DNA of 64,000 nt, taken from positions 62,001-126,000 of the forward strand of contig NZ_QKYU01000007.1 in assembly GCF_003253705.1 (NCBI RefSeq). Reading direction: 5' to 3'. Origin of the DNA: Humitalea rosea (lineage in GTDB: Bacteria > Pseudomonadota > Alphaproteobacteria > Acetobacterales > Acetobacteraceae). Within the stretch, counting starts at the first letter, position 1. Each line of letters opens with the position of its first letter. Under the pieces are notes generated by a model. That model had not been told where the DNA came from and searched no databases. It saw nothing but the letters and a program-made list of their open reading frames with translations. Of this stretch, positions 32,677 to 41,558 are shown one piece after another. A program made the position numbers and the translations under genes.

Positions 32677-33483
32677 ATGCCCCAGATGGACCTCGATTTC
32701 ACCGATGCGGAATTGCACCGCTACTCGCGCAACATCCTGCTGAGCGATGTCGGCGCCATCGGCCAGGCGCGGCTGCGGGCGGCGCGGGTGCTGGTGGTGG
32801 GCGCGGGGGGGCTCGGCTCGCCGCTCGCGCTGTATCTGGCCGCCGCGGGCGTCGGCACCATCGGGCTGGTGGATGACGACCGGCTGGAACTCTCCAACCT
32901 GCAGCGCCAGATCGCGCATACGACCGACCGCATCGGCCGCAACAAGGCCGAGAGTGCCGCCGAGGCCATCGCCGCGCTGAACCCGCTGGTGCGGGTGGAG
33001 CCCCATGCGCTGCGGCTGGATGCGGCAAGCGCTGCCGATCTGGTGCCGCGCTACGACATCATCTGCGACGGCACCGACAATTTCCCGACCCGGTTTTTGC
33101 TGGGCGATGCCTGCCACCTCGCGGGGCGGCCGCTGGTCTCGGCGGCGGTGCTGCGCTTCGAGGGGCAGCTTTCGGTGTTCCGCGGCCATCTCGGCGCGCC
33201 GCACCCCTGCCACCGCTGCCTGCACCCGAACCCGCCGCCGCCGGGGCTGGTGCCAAGCTGTTCGGAGGCCGGCGTGCTCGGCGCCGTCACCGGGGTCATG
33301 GGCACCTTGCAGGCGACCGAGGTGCTGAAGCTGATCATGGGCATCGGCGAGCCGCTGGATGGGCGGCTGCTGCTCTGGGACGCGCTGGATGCGCGGATGC
33401 GGACGGTGAAGCTCCGGCGGGACCCGGGCTGCGCCCTGTGTGGCGAGCACGCCACGATCCAAGATCTCGCTGGCCACGCATGA
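32677..33483 (+). CDS. moeB: Molybdopterin-synthase adenylyltransferase MoeB / ThiF-type E1
   Basis: A 268-residue E1-like enzyme: the nucleotide motif is VVGAGGLGSPLALYLAAAGVG, RQIAHTTDRIGRNKAES binds ATP, and the zinc ligands are CHRC and CALC. The catalytic-cysteine region is PSCSEAGVLGAVTG. It activates the C-terminus of a ubiquitin-like sulfur carrier (MoaD or ThiS). It lacks the C-terminal rhodanese domain found in some relatives. The 3' end overlaps the DsrE-like gene (ATGA), which suggests a sulfur-relay partner. An ATG at 32686 is an alternative start. Confidence 0.92.
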   Translation: MPQMDLDFTDAELHRYSRNILLSDVGAIGQARLRAARVLVVGAGGLGSPLALYLAAAGVGTIGLVDDDRLELSNLQRQIAHTTDRIGRNKAESAAEAIAALNPLVRVEPHALRLDAASAADLVPRYDIICDGTDNFPTRFLLGDACHLAGRPLVSAAVLRFEGQLSVFRGHLGAPHPCHRCLHPNPPPPGLVPSCSEAGVLGAVTGVMGTLQATEVLKLIMGIGEPLDGRLLLWDALDARMRTVKLRRDPGCALCGEHATIQDLAGHA

Positions 33484-33860
33484 GCACCCCGGTCCTCGGG
33501 CTGCTGCTGCGCTCCGGCGGGCATGAGGCGGCGCATTACGCGCTGGTGCTGGCAACGGCGGCGGCGGCGGTGGGGCGGGATGTGATCATCTTCGCGACCA
33601 ATGACGGCTGCGCCCTGCTGCGCGCCGATCCGGCGGCGCTGCTGGCCGATCCGCGCGAATCGGCGCTGGCCGCGCGTGGCGTGGCGGGCATCGGGGTGCT
33701 GCTGCCGGCGGCGCGCGACCTTGGGGTTCGGCTGATTGCCTGCGACGCCGGGCTGCGCGCCACCGGGCTGGAAACGGCCGAATTGGCGGTGGATGTTGAG
33801 GTCGCGGGGGTGGTCACCTTCCTGGTCGCGGTGGGCACGGGCCAGATGTTGTCCCTTTGA
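33480..33860 (+). CDS. DsrE/DsrF-like sulfur-relay family protein
   Basis: A 126-residue protein, with its ATG overlapping the moeB stop. The DsrE fold is indicated by LLLRSGGHEAAHYALVLATAAAAVGRD, IFATNDGCALL, and the late DLGVRLIACDAGLRATGL holding the conserved-position cysteine. These proteins pass or sense persulfide sulfur. Coupling with MoeB fits a sulfur-transfer role; the specific acceptor is unknown. Confidence 0.82.
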   Translation: MSTPVLGLLLRSGGHEAAHYALVLATAAAAVGRDVIIFATNDGCALLRADPAALLADPRESALAARGVAGIGVLLPAARDLGVRLIACDAGLRATGLETAELAVDVEVAGVVTFLVAVGTGQMLSL

Positions 33861-33907
33861 TCTCAAGGCGCTTGACCGCGGAGGGCGAAGGCTGGCCAAC
33901 CTGGGCC

Positions 33908-34783
33908 ATGCCATTTTGCCGATCCACACTCGCCCTGATGCTGTCCTTCACCCTGGCCGGGGGGGCGGCGGCACAATCGAGCCTTGGCGGCGCGGCGCTG
34001 CCGCCCCCGGTTCCGGCCCAGCGCGCCGCGCCACCGCCGACGCCCCCCGCCGCCCCCCGCGCGGCCACGCCGCCGGCGACGGCCCCGGCGACGACCCCGA
34101 GGGCGGCGGCACCCCCCCGGCCCGGCACCGCCCGGCAGGCCGCGCCCGCCGACACCCCCGCCAGCCGGCGCCGGGACCGGCCGGCCACGCCGCCGCGCCA
34201 GGCGCCCGCCGCCGCGCGCCCCCCGCGGCCGGAGGCGGAGGTGAAGCGCCCGCGCACCGCCGCGGCCGCAGCCGCCGCTGCCGCCGCCACAGCCGCCGCC
34301 GCCGCCCAGGCGGCCGCCCCGGCCGCGCCCCCGCCCGAGCCGACGCCGCCGCAGATCGGCAGCGTCACCGGGCTGCAATTGCCGCGCTTCGTCACGCTGC
34401 GCTCCGATGAGGTGAACATGCGCGCCGGCCCCGGCACGCGGTTCCGCATCGAATGGACCTATCAGCGCCGCGACCTGCCGGTGGAGATCGTGCGCGAATA
34501 CGATCTGTGGCGCCGCATCCGCGACCATGAGGGCACCGAGGGCTGGGTGCATTCCTCGACCCTGGCCGGCCGCCGCACCGCGATGATCCGTGACGGCGAA
34601 CGCCGCCTGCGCCGCCGGCCGGAGGATGGGGCCGCGACCGTGGCGCGGCTGGAACCCGGCGTGATCGGGCGCATCCGGGCCTGCCCGCCGGGGCCCTGGT
34701 GCGAGATCCGCGTCGCCGACCACACCGGCTTCATCCGCCGCGACGAGGTCTGGGGCGTGCTGCCGGACGAGGTGCTGCCCTGA
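33908..34783 (+). CDS. Exported protein with two bacterial SH3 domains
   Basis: A 291-residue protein from the ATG at 33908, with signal peptide STLALMLSFTLAGGAAAQ. A strongly biased Pro/Ala/Arg linker spans about residues 25-150, including a long poly-Ala stretch. Two SH3_4-type domains follow: TLRSDEVNMRAGPGTRFRI...DHEGTEGWVHSSTLAG and ERRLRRRPEDGAATVARL...DHTGFIRRDEVWGVL. Such proteins usually bind peptidoglycan or cell-surface partners. A longer start at 33857 overlaps the DsrE gene but breaks the signal peptide. Confidence 0.85.
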   Translation: MPFCRSTLALMLSFTLAGGAAAQSSLGGAALPPPVPAQRAAPPPTPPAAPRAATPPATAPATTPRAAAPPRPGTARQAAPADTPASRRRDRPATPPRQAPAAARPPRPEAEVKRPRTAAAAAAAAAATAAAAAQAAAPAAPPPEPTPPQIGSVTGLQLPRFVTLRSDEVNMRAGPGTRFRIEWTYQRRDLPVEIVREYDLWRRIRDHEGTEGWVHSSTLAGRRTAMIRDGERRLRRRPEDGAATVARLEPGVIGRIRACPPGPWCEIRVADHTGFIRRDEVWGVLPDEVLP

Positions 34784-34859
34784 TTACGGGAATTTCCTTT
34801 TTGGTGGCACGCTTTCGGCGGATGCTTCCCAGGGGCATCCAGCGAAAGGCAGCGGCGTA

Positions 34860-35462
34860 ATGGAATGGCTTGTTCTCGGCCATGATCGGACGGATGCCGA
34901 GGCACCGGCCCGCCGCCTTGCCGCCATGCCACGCCAAATGGACCTGCTGCGCGGCCTGGCGGCGGCCGATCGCCTGAGCTTCACCGCGCCGATGCTGGAT
35001 ATGCAGGGCGGCCGGGCGACCGGAAGCCTGGTCGTGGTCAAGAATGACGCGATCGAGGACTACCTCACGGCCGAGCCCTTCGAGACTGTCTGGGAACGGC
35101 GGGAGGTCTGGCGCTTCCTCGCCGCGCGCAGCCTGGCCTTTCCGCCCTTGCCCGGACCGGGGGCGCCCCCGGTCGCCGCCACCGCGCTGGTGGCGCTGGA
35201 TGGCACCGACGCGGGCGCCGCCGCGCGGCGGCAGGCGGCGCGCCCGCTGCATTTCGACCGCGTGGGGGGGGAGGCGCGATGCGGGCGGCTGCTGCTGGGC
35301 GGCGCGCTGCTGGATGAGGCGGGGGGGATGATCGGCTCGCTCGTGATCCTCGCCATGGCCCCGCATGAGGCCTTCGCCTGGGCGGCGGCCGATCCCTACG
35401 TCACCTGCGACGTGTGGCGGCGGGTCAGCCTGTACCCGACCGTGGTGGCCTGCCTGGCCTGA
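34860..35462 (+). CDS. Tandem YciI-domain protein
   Basis: A 200-residue protein made of two diverged YciI-like ferredoxin-fold domains. The second is the more canonical: CGRLLLGGALLDEAGGMIGS, then EAFAWAAADPYVTCDVWRRV, where YciI proteins carry the conserved Asp of a putative active site. The first (LSFTAPMLDMQGGRATGSL...YLTAEPFETVWERREVWRF) lacks the DPY motif. Single-domain YciI is about 95 residues, so this looks like an internal duplication. Function unknown; YciI relatives include dehydrochlorinases. Confidence 0.8.
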   Translation: MEWLVLGHDRTDAEAPARRLAAMPRQMDLLRGLAAADRLSFTAPMLDMQGGRATGSLVVVKNDAIEDYLTAEPFETVWERREVWRFLAARSLAFPPLPGPGAPPVAATALVALDGTDAGAAARRQAARPLHFDRVGGEARCGRLLLGGALLDEAGGMIGSLVILAMAPHEAFAWAAADPYVTCDVWRRVSLYPTVVACLA

Positions 35463-35565
35463 GCCATGACGCTTGGACCGCGCCCCGCCCGCGATCGGCT
35501 GCGCGTCGCACTGGGGCCGGAGGCGGCCTGACGCCCCCGGCCCCAAGCCCTCCAGTACCAGCCCT

Positions 35566-36288
35566 TCAGTACATGTGCTGCCCGCCGTTGATCGACAGCG
35601 TCGATCCGGTGATGAAATCCGCATCATCCGCGGTCAGGAACAGCACGCCGCGGGCGATGTCCTCGGCCTTGCCCAGGCGGCCGCGGGGAATGCGGGCGAT
35701 GATCTTCTCCAGCACATCCGCGGGCACGGCGCGCACCATCTCGGTATCGACATAGCCGGGCGCGATGGCATTGACCGTGATCGAGGCGCGCGCGCCTTCC
35801 TGCGCCAGGGCCTTGGTGAAGCCATGGATGCCGGATTTGGCGGCGGCGTAATTCACCTGCCCCAACTGCCCCGCCTGGCCGTTGATCGAGCCGATATTGA
35901 CGATGCGCCCGAATTTCCGCGCGCTCATCCCGTCCCAGACCGATTTGCACAGGTTGTAGCAGCCGCCGAGGTTGGTATCGATCACCGCATCCCACATGTC
36001 GCGCGTCAGCTTGCGCATCATGGCATCGCGGGTGATGCCGGCGTTGTTGACGAGGATCTCGATCGGGCCGACCTCGGCCTCGATCTTCGCGACGGCGGCC
36101 TGGCAGCCGGCGAAGTCCGAGACGTCGAACTTCACGCAACGGATGCCGGTCTCCTCGGTGAAGGCGGCGGCGGCGGCGTCATTGCCGGCGTAGCTGGCGA
36201 CGACCGTGCGGCCGGCCCCCTGCAACGCCTTGCTGATGGCGGCACCGATGCCGCGTTGTCCGCCGGTGACGAGCGCTACACGAGCCAT
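35566..36288 (-). CDS. phaB: Acetoacetyl-CoA reductase
   Basis: A 240-residue SDR of the PhaB type: the cofactor motif is TGGQRGIGAAI, and NNAGITRDAMMRKLTRDMWD, NIGSINGQAGQLGQVNYAAAK and the ending SINGGQHMY are all hallmark stretches. It uses NADPH to make (R)-3-hydroxybutyryl-CoA for polyhydroxybutyrate. Here phaA and phaC are not adjacent; flanking genes are the YciI protein and the DUF486 gene. Confidence 0.93.
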   Translation of the reverse strand: MARVALVTGGQRGIGAAISKALQGAGRTVVASYAGNDAAAAAFTEETGIRCVKFDVSDFAGCQAAVAKIEAEVGPIEILVNNAGITRDAMMRKLTRDMWDAVIDTNLGGCYNLCKSVWDGMSARKFGRIVNIGSINGQAGQLGQVNYAAAKSGIHGFTKALAQEGARASITVNAIAPGYVDTEMVRAVPADVLEKIIARIPRGRLGKAEDIARGVLFLTADDADFITGSTLSINGGQHMY

Positions 36289-36358
36289 GGCCTGATCCTC
36301 CCTTTGTCTTTTTGGGATATGACCAGACCAAGGAAGCTGGCCGGTCGCAACCCTTGTC

Positions 36359-36706
36359 TCACTCCACGGGGAGGAAGATGAACACCACCGCCGCGACGAG
36401 GCAGCCCATCGCCGCGAAATAGGTCCAGCGCAAGGCCTCGCCGAGCACCAGCACGCTGAAAACCGCGAAAACGCCGAGGGTGATCACCTCCTGCATCACC
36501 TTGAGCTGCTGGCCGGTGAAGGTGCCGTAGCCGATGCGGTTGGCCGGAACGGCGAGGCAGTATTCGAAGAAGGCGATCCCCCAGGACAGGAGGATGGCGA
36601 GCCACATCGGCCAGCCCGGATGCTTGAGGTGCCCGTACCACGCATAGATCATCACGACGTTCGAGACGACCAGCAGCAGCGGCGGCAGGATCATCGAAGG
36701 CGTCAT
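36359..36706 (-). CDS. DMT-family DUF486 membrane protein
   Basis: A 115-residue, four-helix protein from the ATG at 36706: LLLVVSNVVMIYAWYGHL, LAILLSWGIAFFEYCLAVPANRIG, TFTGQQLKVMQEVITLGVF and the C-terminal helix ending FIFLP. These are the DUF486 landmarks. The family sits in the drug/metabolite transporter clan but has no known substrate. The ATG overlaps the AmpG stop by four bases. Confidence 0.9.
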   Translation of the reverse strand: MTPSMILPPLLLVVSNVVMIYAWYGHLKHPGWPMWLAILLSWGIAFFEYCLAVPANRIGYGTFTGQQLKVMQEVITLGVFAVFSVLVLGEALRWTYFAAMGCLVAAVVFIFLPVE

Positions 36707-38013
36707 CGGGCGGGCTCCGGCAGCGGGGCGGGCTCCGGCGCCGGCGGCGGCAGCCGGCGCAGCAGGAAGAGCATGATGCCGAGCGCGGGCAGCGCCGCCG
36801 CCGTCGTCAACAGGAAGAACGGCGTCCAGCCCATCGCGCCCGCCAGCCAGCCCGAGCCCGCGCCCAGCGTCCGCAGCGGCACCGCGGCCAGCGAGGACAG
36901 CAGCGCGTATTGCGTCGCGGTGAAGCTGCGCGAGGTCAGCGCCGAGAGGTAGGTGACGAAGGCCGCATCCGCGAGCCCATCGGTGAAGTTCTCCACCCCC
37001 ACCTGGGCCCAGAGCATCGGCAGGCTGTGCCCCGCCTCGTTCAGCGCGACATACATCAGGTTGGAGAGCATCTGCGTGAGCCCGGTCAGCACCAGCGCCC
37101 GCGCGGTGCCGATCTTGGCCACCAGCCAGCCGCCCGCGACCGCGCCCAGCAGCGTCGCGAACAGCCCGAAGACGCTGCTGACCGCCGCCACATCCAGCCG
37201 CGAGAAGCCGAGGTCGCGATAAAACGGCGCCGTCATGATGCCGGCCAGGGCCTCGCCCAGCTTGAACAGCGCGATGAACAGCAGGATCGCCAGCCAGTGT
37301 TGGTGGCGCAGGAAATCGCGGAACGGCGCCAGCACCGCCGTCTCCAGCCGTGGCCCCCAGCCGGCGGCGAGGCGGACATGCCCACCCTCGGGCGGGGCGG
37401 GTTCCGGCCCCAGCACGACGGCTGCGAAGCCGATGCCGATCAGCCCCGCGCAATAGGCGAAGGCGACGCCCCAGCCGAAGAACTCCGCCACCGCCAGCGC
37501 CCCGGCGTTGGAGGCGAGCAGCGCGCCGCGATAGCCCCAGATGTAGCAGGCCAGCCCATAGCCCTGTTCGCGTTCGGCCAGGATCTCGATCCGGTAGGCA
37601 TCGACCACGATGTCCTGGCTGGCCGAGAGGAAGGCGACCAGCACCGCCACCGCCACGGTGACCGAGGCCACCCCCACCGGATCGGTCTGCCCGAGCGCCA
37701 GGATCGCCAGCGCCAGCACCGGCATGATGCAGGCAAGCCAGCCCCGCCGGCGCCCCCAGGCGCGGAAGGCCGGCGGCGCCACATGGTCCAGCAGCGGCGA
37801 CCACAGGAATTTGAAGGTGTAGGCGAGGCCGATCAGCGCGGTGAGGCCGATGGCGGCCAGGCTGATGCCGCTCTCGCTCATCCATTGGCGCAGGGTGAAG
37901 GCGGTCAGCGGCAGCGGCACCCCGGCGGAGAAGCCGAGGGCCAGCAGCACCAGGAAGCGCCGGTCGCGCCAGGCGGCGGGCGAGGGGGGCGACTCGGGGA
38001 GGGCAGGGCTCAT
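36703..38013 (-). CDS. ampG: AmpG-like muropeptide MFS transporter
   Basis: A 436-residue, 12-helix permease from the ATG at 38013. The AmpG features are LGFSAGVPLPLTAFTLRQWM, ALIGLAYTFKFLWSPLLDH, FLSASQDIVVDAYRIE, GYRGALLASNAGAL and MAPFYRDLGFS-type sequence (TAPFYRDLGFSRLD). It imports GlcNAc-anhydroMurNAc peptides for wall recycling. The reading frame is open upstream through the 12-bp repeats at 38072, but that part is not homologous. Confidence 0.9.
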   Translation of the reverse strand: MSPALPESPPSPAAWRDRRFLVLLALGFSAGVPLPLTAFTLRQWMSESGISLAAIGLTALIGLAYTFKFLWSPLLDHVAPPAFRAWGRRRGWLACIMPVLALAILALGQTDPVGVASVTVAVAVLVAFLSASQDIVVDAYRIEILAEREQGYGLACYIWGYRGALLASNAGALAVAEFFGWGVAFAYCAGLIGIGFAAVVLGPEPAPPEGGHVRLAAGWGPRLETAVLAPFRDFLRHQHWLAILLFIALFKLGEALAGIMTAPFYRDLGFSRLDVAAVSSVFGLFATLLGAVAGGWLVAKIGTARALVLTGLTQMLSNLMYVALNEAGHSLPMLWAQVGVENFTDGLADAAFVTYLSALTSRSFTATQYALLSSLAAVPLRTLGAGSGWLAGAMGWTPFFLLTTAAALPALGIMLFLLRRLPPPAPEPAPLPEPAR

Positions 38014-38071
38014 CGCCCTCGGGGGTAGCGCCAGCCTTGCCCCGCCACCAGCGCCGCGTGGCCCGGTTCGG

Positions 38072-38131
38072 GCCCAGGTTCGCGCCCAGGGTCGCGCCCA
38101 GGTTCGCGCCCAGGGTCGCGCCCAGGTTCGC
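38072..38131 (+). repeat. Five 12-bp tandem repeats upstream of ampG
   Basis: Unit GCCCAGGTTCGC alternates with GCCCAGGGTCGC for five copies. The array lies between the divergent ampG and YIP1 genes, 58 bp upstream of the ampG ATG. Read on the minus strand in the ampG frame it would encode a Leu-Gly-Ala-(Asn/Thr) repeat, but no start supports that. It could be slippage-prone spacer or a set of protein-binding sites. Confidence 0.9.
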
Positions 38132-38195
38132 GATTGCGCCCGGGGCCGGAGGCAGGCCAGTATCCATGTAACCCACACCACGGAGAAACCGGCCC

Positions 38196-38777
38196 ATGGA
38201 TATCGTCGCGCGGGCGAAAAACCTGATCCTTTCGCCCAGGACCGAATGGGCGGTCATCGCGGCCGAGCCGGTGGCCAACCCGATCGATCTGATCAAGAGC
38301 TACGCCGTGCCGCTGTCGCTGATCCCGGCGATCTGCAGCTTCATCGGCTCGGCGCTGATCGGCGCCTTCCTGTTCCGCAACATGGGGCCGGGGATGCATT
38401 TCGGCCTGGGCGGGCTGCTGGTCAGCGCGGTGGTCGGCTATGTGCTCGGGCTGGTTGGCGTGTTCATCATCGCTAAGATCATCGAGATGCTGCAGCCATC
38501 CTTCGGCGCGCCGGCCGATCCGGTCGCGGCGATGAAGATCGCGGTCTATTCGCCGACCGCGATGTGGCTGGCCGGCATCTTCACCCTGCTGCCGCCGATC
38601 AGCTTCCTCGCCATCTTCGGGCTCTACAGCATCTACCTCCTCTACGTCGGCGTGCCGATCGTGGGGCGGGTGCCGGAGGCCAAGGCGGTGCCCTTCATCC
38701 TGGTGCTGGCGCTGATCGGGATCGTGGTGAACCTCGTGATCGGCGCCCTGCTCGGGATGCTGTTCTTCATGTTCTGA
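38196..38777 (+). CDS. YIP1-family membrane protein
   Basis: A 193-residue protein with about five helices. The opening MDIVARAKNLILSPRTEWAV is typical of bacterial Yip1-domain proteins, whose N-terminal 'P-x-x-x-W' segment precedes the membrane region. FTLLPPISFLAIFGLYSIYLLYVGVPI is the conserved Tyr-rich core helix pair. Function in bacteria is unknown. A GC-rich hairpin (38787) follows ten bases after the stop. Confidence 0.88.
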   Translation: MDIVARAKNLILSPRTEWAVIAAEPVANPIDLIKSYAVPLSLIPAICSFIGSALIGAFLFRNMGPGMHFGLGGLLVSAVVGYVLGLVGVFIIAKIIEMLQPSFGAPADPVAAMKIAVYSPTAMWLAGIFTLLPPISFLAIFGLYSIYLLYVGVPIVGRVPEAKAVPFILVLALIGIVVNLVIGALLGMLFFMF

Positions 38778-38786
38778 ACCCGGGGT

Positions 38787-38811
38787 CCCGGGGGGGCGTG
38801 CCCCCCGGGGG
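38787..38811. terminator. GC-rich hairpin, likely bidirectional terminator or REP-like element
   Basis: CCCGGGGGGGC and GCCCCCCGGGG pair around a 2-base loop core, between the convergent YIP1 and TIGR02300 genes. It is preceded by GGGGT, as is the hairpin at 57761, so both may be copies of one dispersed element. No T-run follows, so intrinsic termination would rely on stem strength alone. Confidence 0.5.
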
Positions 38812-38819
38812 AACAAGGA

Positions 38820-39140
38820 TCAGGCTTCCTCGTCGCGCTCGGTCTCGACCTCGATTTCGTCGGCGATCACCTCGTCGGCGTCCTCCAACTCCTCGGCGTC
38901 GTCCAGCGCCTCATCCTCGGGCGCGTCCTCCACCTCGGCGTCATCGCCCTCGGCCGGGGCCGCGGCGGCGCGCTTGGCGAGCTTGGGATCGACCGGCAGC
39001 GGCGCGCGACGGGCGCGCGGCTGTTCCGCCGGCTGTTCGGTGCCGCATTTTGGACAGACCGCCGGGGTCTTGCCCATATCGTAGAATTTTGCCGCGCAGG
39101 CGACGCAGGTGCGCTTCAGGCCGAGGTCGGGCTTCGCCAT
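38820..39140 (-). CDS. TIGR02300 family (FYDLN acid domain) protein
   Basis: A 106-residue protein: MAKPDLGLKRTCVACAAKFY with DMGKTPAVCPKCG forms a four-cysteine zinc ribbon holding the FYD motif, and the rest is a highly acidic tail (Glu/Asp-rich from residue 65). This family is confined to alphaproteobacteria. Its function is unknown, and its place before aroA-cmk-rpsA is conserved in that class. It diverges from aroA across 180 bp, in which I see no tRNA or other gene. Confidence 0.92.
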   Translation of the reverse strand: MAKPDLGLKRTCVACAAKFYDMGKTPAVCPKCGTEQPAEQPRARRAPLPVDPKLAKRAAAAPAEGDDAEVEDAPEDEALDDAEELEDADEVIADEIEVETERDEEA

Positions 39141-39320
39141 CTTTGGTTCCTGGCTTACGGCCCGGAAGGACCGGGCTGTCGAAGGGGGTTTGACCCCGAA
39201 TGAAACGGGCTATCCGGACGGCCATGGTCGAGGCCCTGGGCAGGGTCCCGACATGGGCGGCGCGCATTGCCACGGCGGCCAAGCCCGTGTCAAACGCCCA
39301 TCCGGCATTGGCAGCTCCGC

Positions 39321-40679
39321 ATGACATCGACCGCGAAACCACGTCCCCTCTCCGCCTCCCCCGCCATGGCGCCGTTGACCGGGACGATCGCCGTCCCGGG
39401 CGATAAATCCATCAGCCATCGCGCCCTGATGTTCGGGGCGCTCGCGGTGGGCACGACCCGGATCAGCGGGCTGCTGGAAGGCGAGGATGTGCTGCGCACC
39501 GCCGTCGCCATGCGCGCCCTCGGCGCCGAGGTGACGCAGCTCGCCCCCGGCGCCTGGGAGGTTTCGGGCCGGGGCGTCGGCGGGCTGGTGGAGCCCGCGG
39601 ATGTGCTGGACATGGGCAACAGCGGCACCGCGGCGCGGCTGCTCTGCGGGCTGCTCGCGGCGCATCCGATCTTTTCCGTCATGACCGGGGACGCCAGCCT
39701 GCGCGGGCGGCCGATGAAGCGGGTGATCGACCCGCTTTCGGCCTGCGGCGCCCGCTTCGCCTCGCGCGCCGGCGGGCGGCTGCCGCTGGCGATCGAGGGC
39801 GCGGCCGAGCCGCTGCCGCTCGACTACCGCCTGCCGGTCGCCTCGGCTCAGGTGAAAAGCGCCGTGCTGCTGGCCGGGCTCTGCGCCCGCGGGACCACGC
39901 GGGTGGTGGAGCCGGAGGCGACGCGGGACCACACCGAGAACATGCTGCGCCATTTCGGCGCGACCGTGCGGGTGGCGATCGAGGGCCATGGCCGCGTCAT
40001 CGAACTGGATGGCCAGCCGGAGCTGATCGCGGCCCCGGTGGTGGTGCCGGGCGATCCCTCCTCGGCCGCCTTCCCGCTGGTCGCGGCGCTGCTGGTGCCG
40101 GGCTCGGCGATCCGCATCGGCGGTGTCGGGCTGAACCCGCTGCGGACCGGGCTGTTCGCGACCCTGCTGGAAATGGGCGCCGACCTCACCTTCGCCGACG
40201 AGCGGCTGGAGGGGGGTGAGCGCGTCGGCGACCTGCTGGTCCGTGCCGGGGCGCTGCGCGCCGTGGATGTGCCCGCCGCGCGGGTGCCGAGCATGGTCGA
40301 TGAATTCCCCATTCTGGCCGTCGCCGCCGCGCATGCAATGGGGATCAGCCGGTTCCGGGGCCTGGGCGAGCTGCGGGTGAAGGAGAGCGACCGCCTGGCC
40401 GCCACCGCCGCCCTGCTCACGGCCAACGGCATCCGGGTGGAGATCGAGGGCGACGACATGCTGGTGCATGGCCTCGGCGGGCCGCCGCCGGGCGGCGGGC
40501 GGGTCGTGACCCATATGGACCACCGGATCGCCATGTCGGCGCTGGTGCTCGGCCTTGGCGCGCGGGCGCCGGTCGTGGTGGATGATGGCGCCTTCATCGA
40601 GACCTCCTTCCCCGGCTTCTCCGATCTGATGAACGGGCTGGTCGGCAATGGCGGCGGCAGCGCCGTGGCGCCGGCGTGA
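39321..40679 (+). CDS. aroA: 3-phosphoshikimate 1-carboxyvinyltransferase (EPSP synthase)
   Basis: A 452-residue enzyme from the ATG at 39321: [34 protein letters not shown], the [12 protein letters not shown] phosphate-binding region, [15 protein letters not shown], and the C-terminal [13 protein letters not shown] and [14 protein letters not shown]. It transfers enolpyruvate from PEP to shikimate-3-phosphate in aromatic amino-acid synthesis. The presence of [10 protein letters not shown]-type class II residues suggests the class II enzyme seen in many alphaproteobacteria, but I cannot be sure. The stop overlaps cmk. Confidence 0.96.
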   Translation: MTSTAKPRPLSASPAMAPLTGTIAVPGDKSISHRALMFGALAVGTTRISGLLEGEDVLRTAVAMRALGAEVTQLAPGAWEVSGRGVGGLVEPADVLDMGNSGTAARLLCGLLAAHPIFSVMTGDASLRGRPMKRVIDPLSACGARFASRAGGRLPLAIEGAAEPLPLDYRLPVASAQVKSAVLLAGLCARGTTRVVEPEATRDHTENMLRHFGATVRVAIEGHGRVIELDGQPELIAAPVVVPGDPSSAAFPLVAALLVPGSAIRIGGVGLNPLRTGLFATLLEMGADLTFADERLEGGERVGDLLVRAGALRAVDVPAARVPSMVDEFPILAVAAAHAMGISRFRGLGELRVKESDRLAATAALLTANGIRVEIEGDDMLVHGLGGPPPGGGRVVTHMDHRIAMSALVLGLGARAPVVVDDGAFIETSFPGFSDLMNGLVGNGGGSAVAPA

Positions 40680-41308
40680 CCGTGGCGCTGATCGTCGCGG
40701 TGGATGGCCCCGCCGCCGCCGGCAAGGGCACGCTGGCGCGCCGCCTCGCGGCCGAGCTGGGGCTGCCCTACCTCGACACCGGGCTGCTCTACCGCGCGAC
40801 CGGGCGGCGGGTGCTGGATGCCGGCGCCGATCCCTTCGACCCGGCGGCGGCCGAGGCCGCGGCGCGCGCCCTGGACCCCGCCGACATGCAGCGCGACGAT
40901 CTGCGCGGGGCCGAGGCCGATCGCGCCGCCAGCGGGGTGGCCGCGGTGCCCGGCGTGCGCGCCGCATTGCTCGATTTCCAGCGCGATTTCGGCCGCAGGC
41001 GGGGGGCGGTGCTGGACGGGCGGGATATCGGCACGGTCGTCTTCCCCGATGCCGGCGTGAAGCTGTTCGTCACCGCGAGCCCGGAGGCGCGGGCGCATCG
41101 CCGCTGGCTGGAGCTGCGCGCCAAGGGCATGGCGCGGGCCGAGGCGGATGTGGCGGCGGAGATGGCCGAGCGCGACGAGCGCGACGCCATCCGCGCCGCC
41201 GCCCCGCTGCGGCCCGCGGCGGATGCGCATGTGCTCGATACCACGGCGCTCGATGCGGATGCGGTCTTCGCGCTGGCCTTGGAGTTGGTGCGTTCCGCTC
41301 GCGTTTAG
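40676..41308 (+). CDS. cmk: Cytidylate kinase
   Basis: A 210-residue NMP kinase with a GTG start overlapping the aroA stop. The P-loop is GPAAAGKG (11-18), followed by [17 protein letters not shown], the [14 protein letters not shown] motif and [17 protein letters not shown] (the lid arginines). It phosphorylates CMP and dCMP. The order aroA-cmk-rpsA is conserved. Confidence 0.95.
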   Translation: MTVALIVAVDGPAAAGKGTLARRLAAELGLPYLDTGLLYRATGRRVLDAGADPFDPAAAEAAARALDPADMQRDDLRGAEADRAASGVAAVPGVRAALLDFQRDFGRRRGAVLDGRDIGTVVFPDAGVKLFVTASPEARAHRRWLELRAKGMARAEADVAAEMAERDERDAIRAAAPLRPAADAHVLDTTALDADAVFALALELVRSARV

Positions 41309-41558
41309 ACTTGACCGGCGCCCCATTCCGGGCGTAGCGCTGCCCCCGCGCCGGTCTCCCTCAAGGGGTCGCGGCCATTCCGGGGCTTCGCGCACCGGGA
41401 TAAACGGGACGGGGCGGGCCGATACACGCCCCATGCCACAGGTGGTCGGATGGTGCCCGCAGGCACTCGGCTGCAAGACGTGCCTTCCCGTATCCGGGTT
41501 GGGGCGCAGGAGAACGATCGGCGGGACACCCCGCGGGTCGCCAGGAAATTAACGCCAC
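41309..41558 (+). other. rpsA leader region
   Basis: The 250 bp between cmk and rpsA hold no gene I can support. They include small potential hairpins: GTGCC-CGCA-GGCAC (41453-41466) and GCGGG-ACAC-CCCGC (41521-41534), the latter 9 bases before the AGGAAA ribosome-binding site. In E. coli rpsA is autogenously controlled at its leader, so these may contribute, but no specific match was recognised. Confidence 0.35.

Noticed and set aside
31321-33555. A 744-codon minus-strand open frame opposite the MFS and moeB genes
   Set aside because: Shadow of two clearly recognised plus-strand genes; its composition is His/Arg/Gln-rich without any domain.
39141-39320. Search for a tRNA between the TIGR02300 gene and aroA
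   Set aside because: No cloverleaf with a TTCRA-type T-loop could be found by eye.
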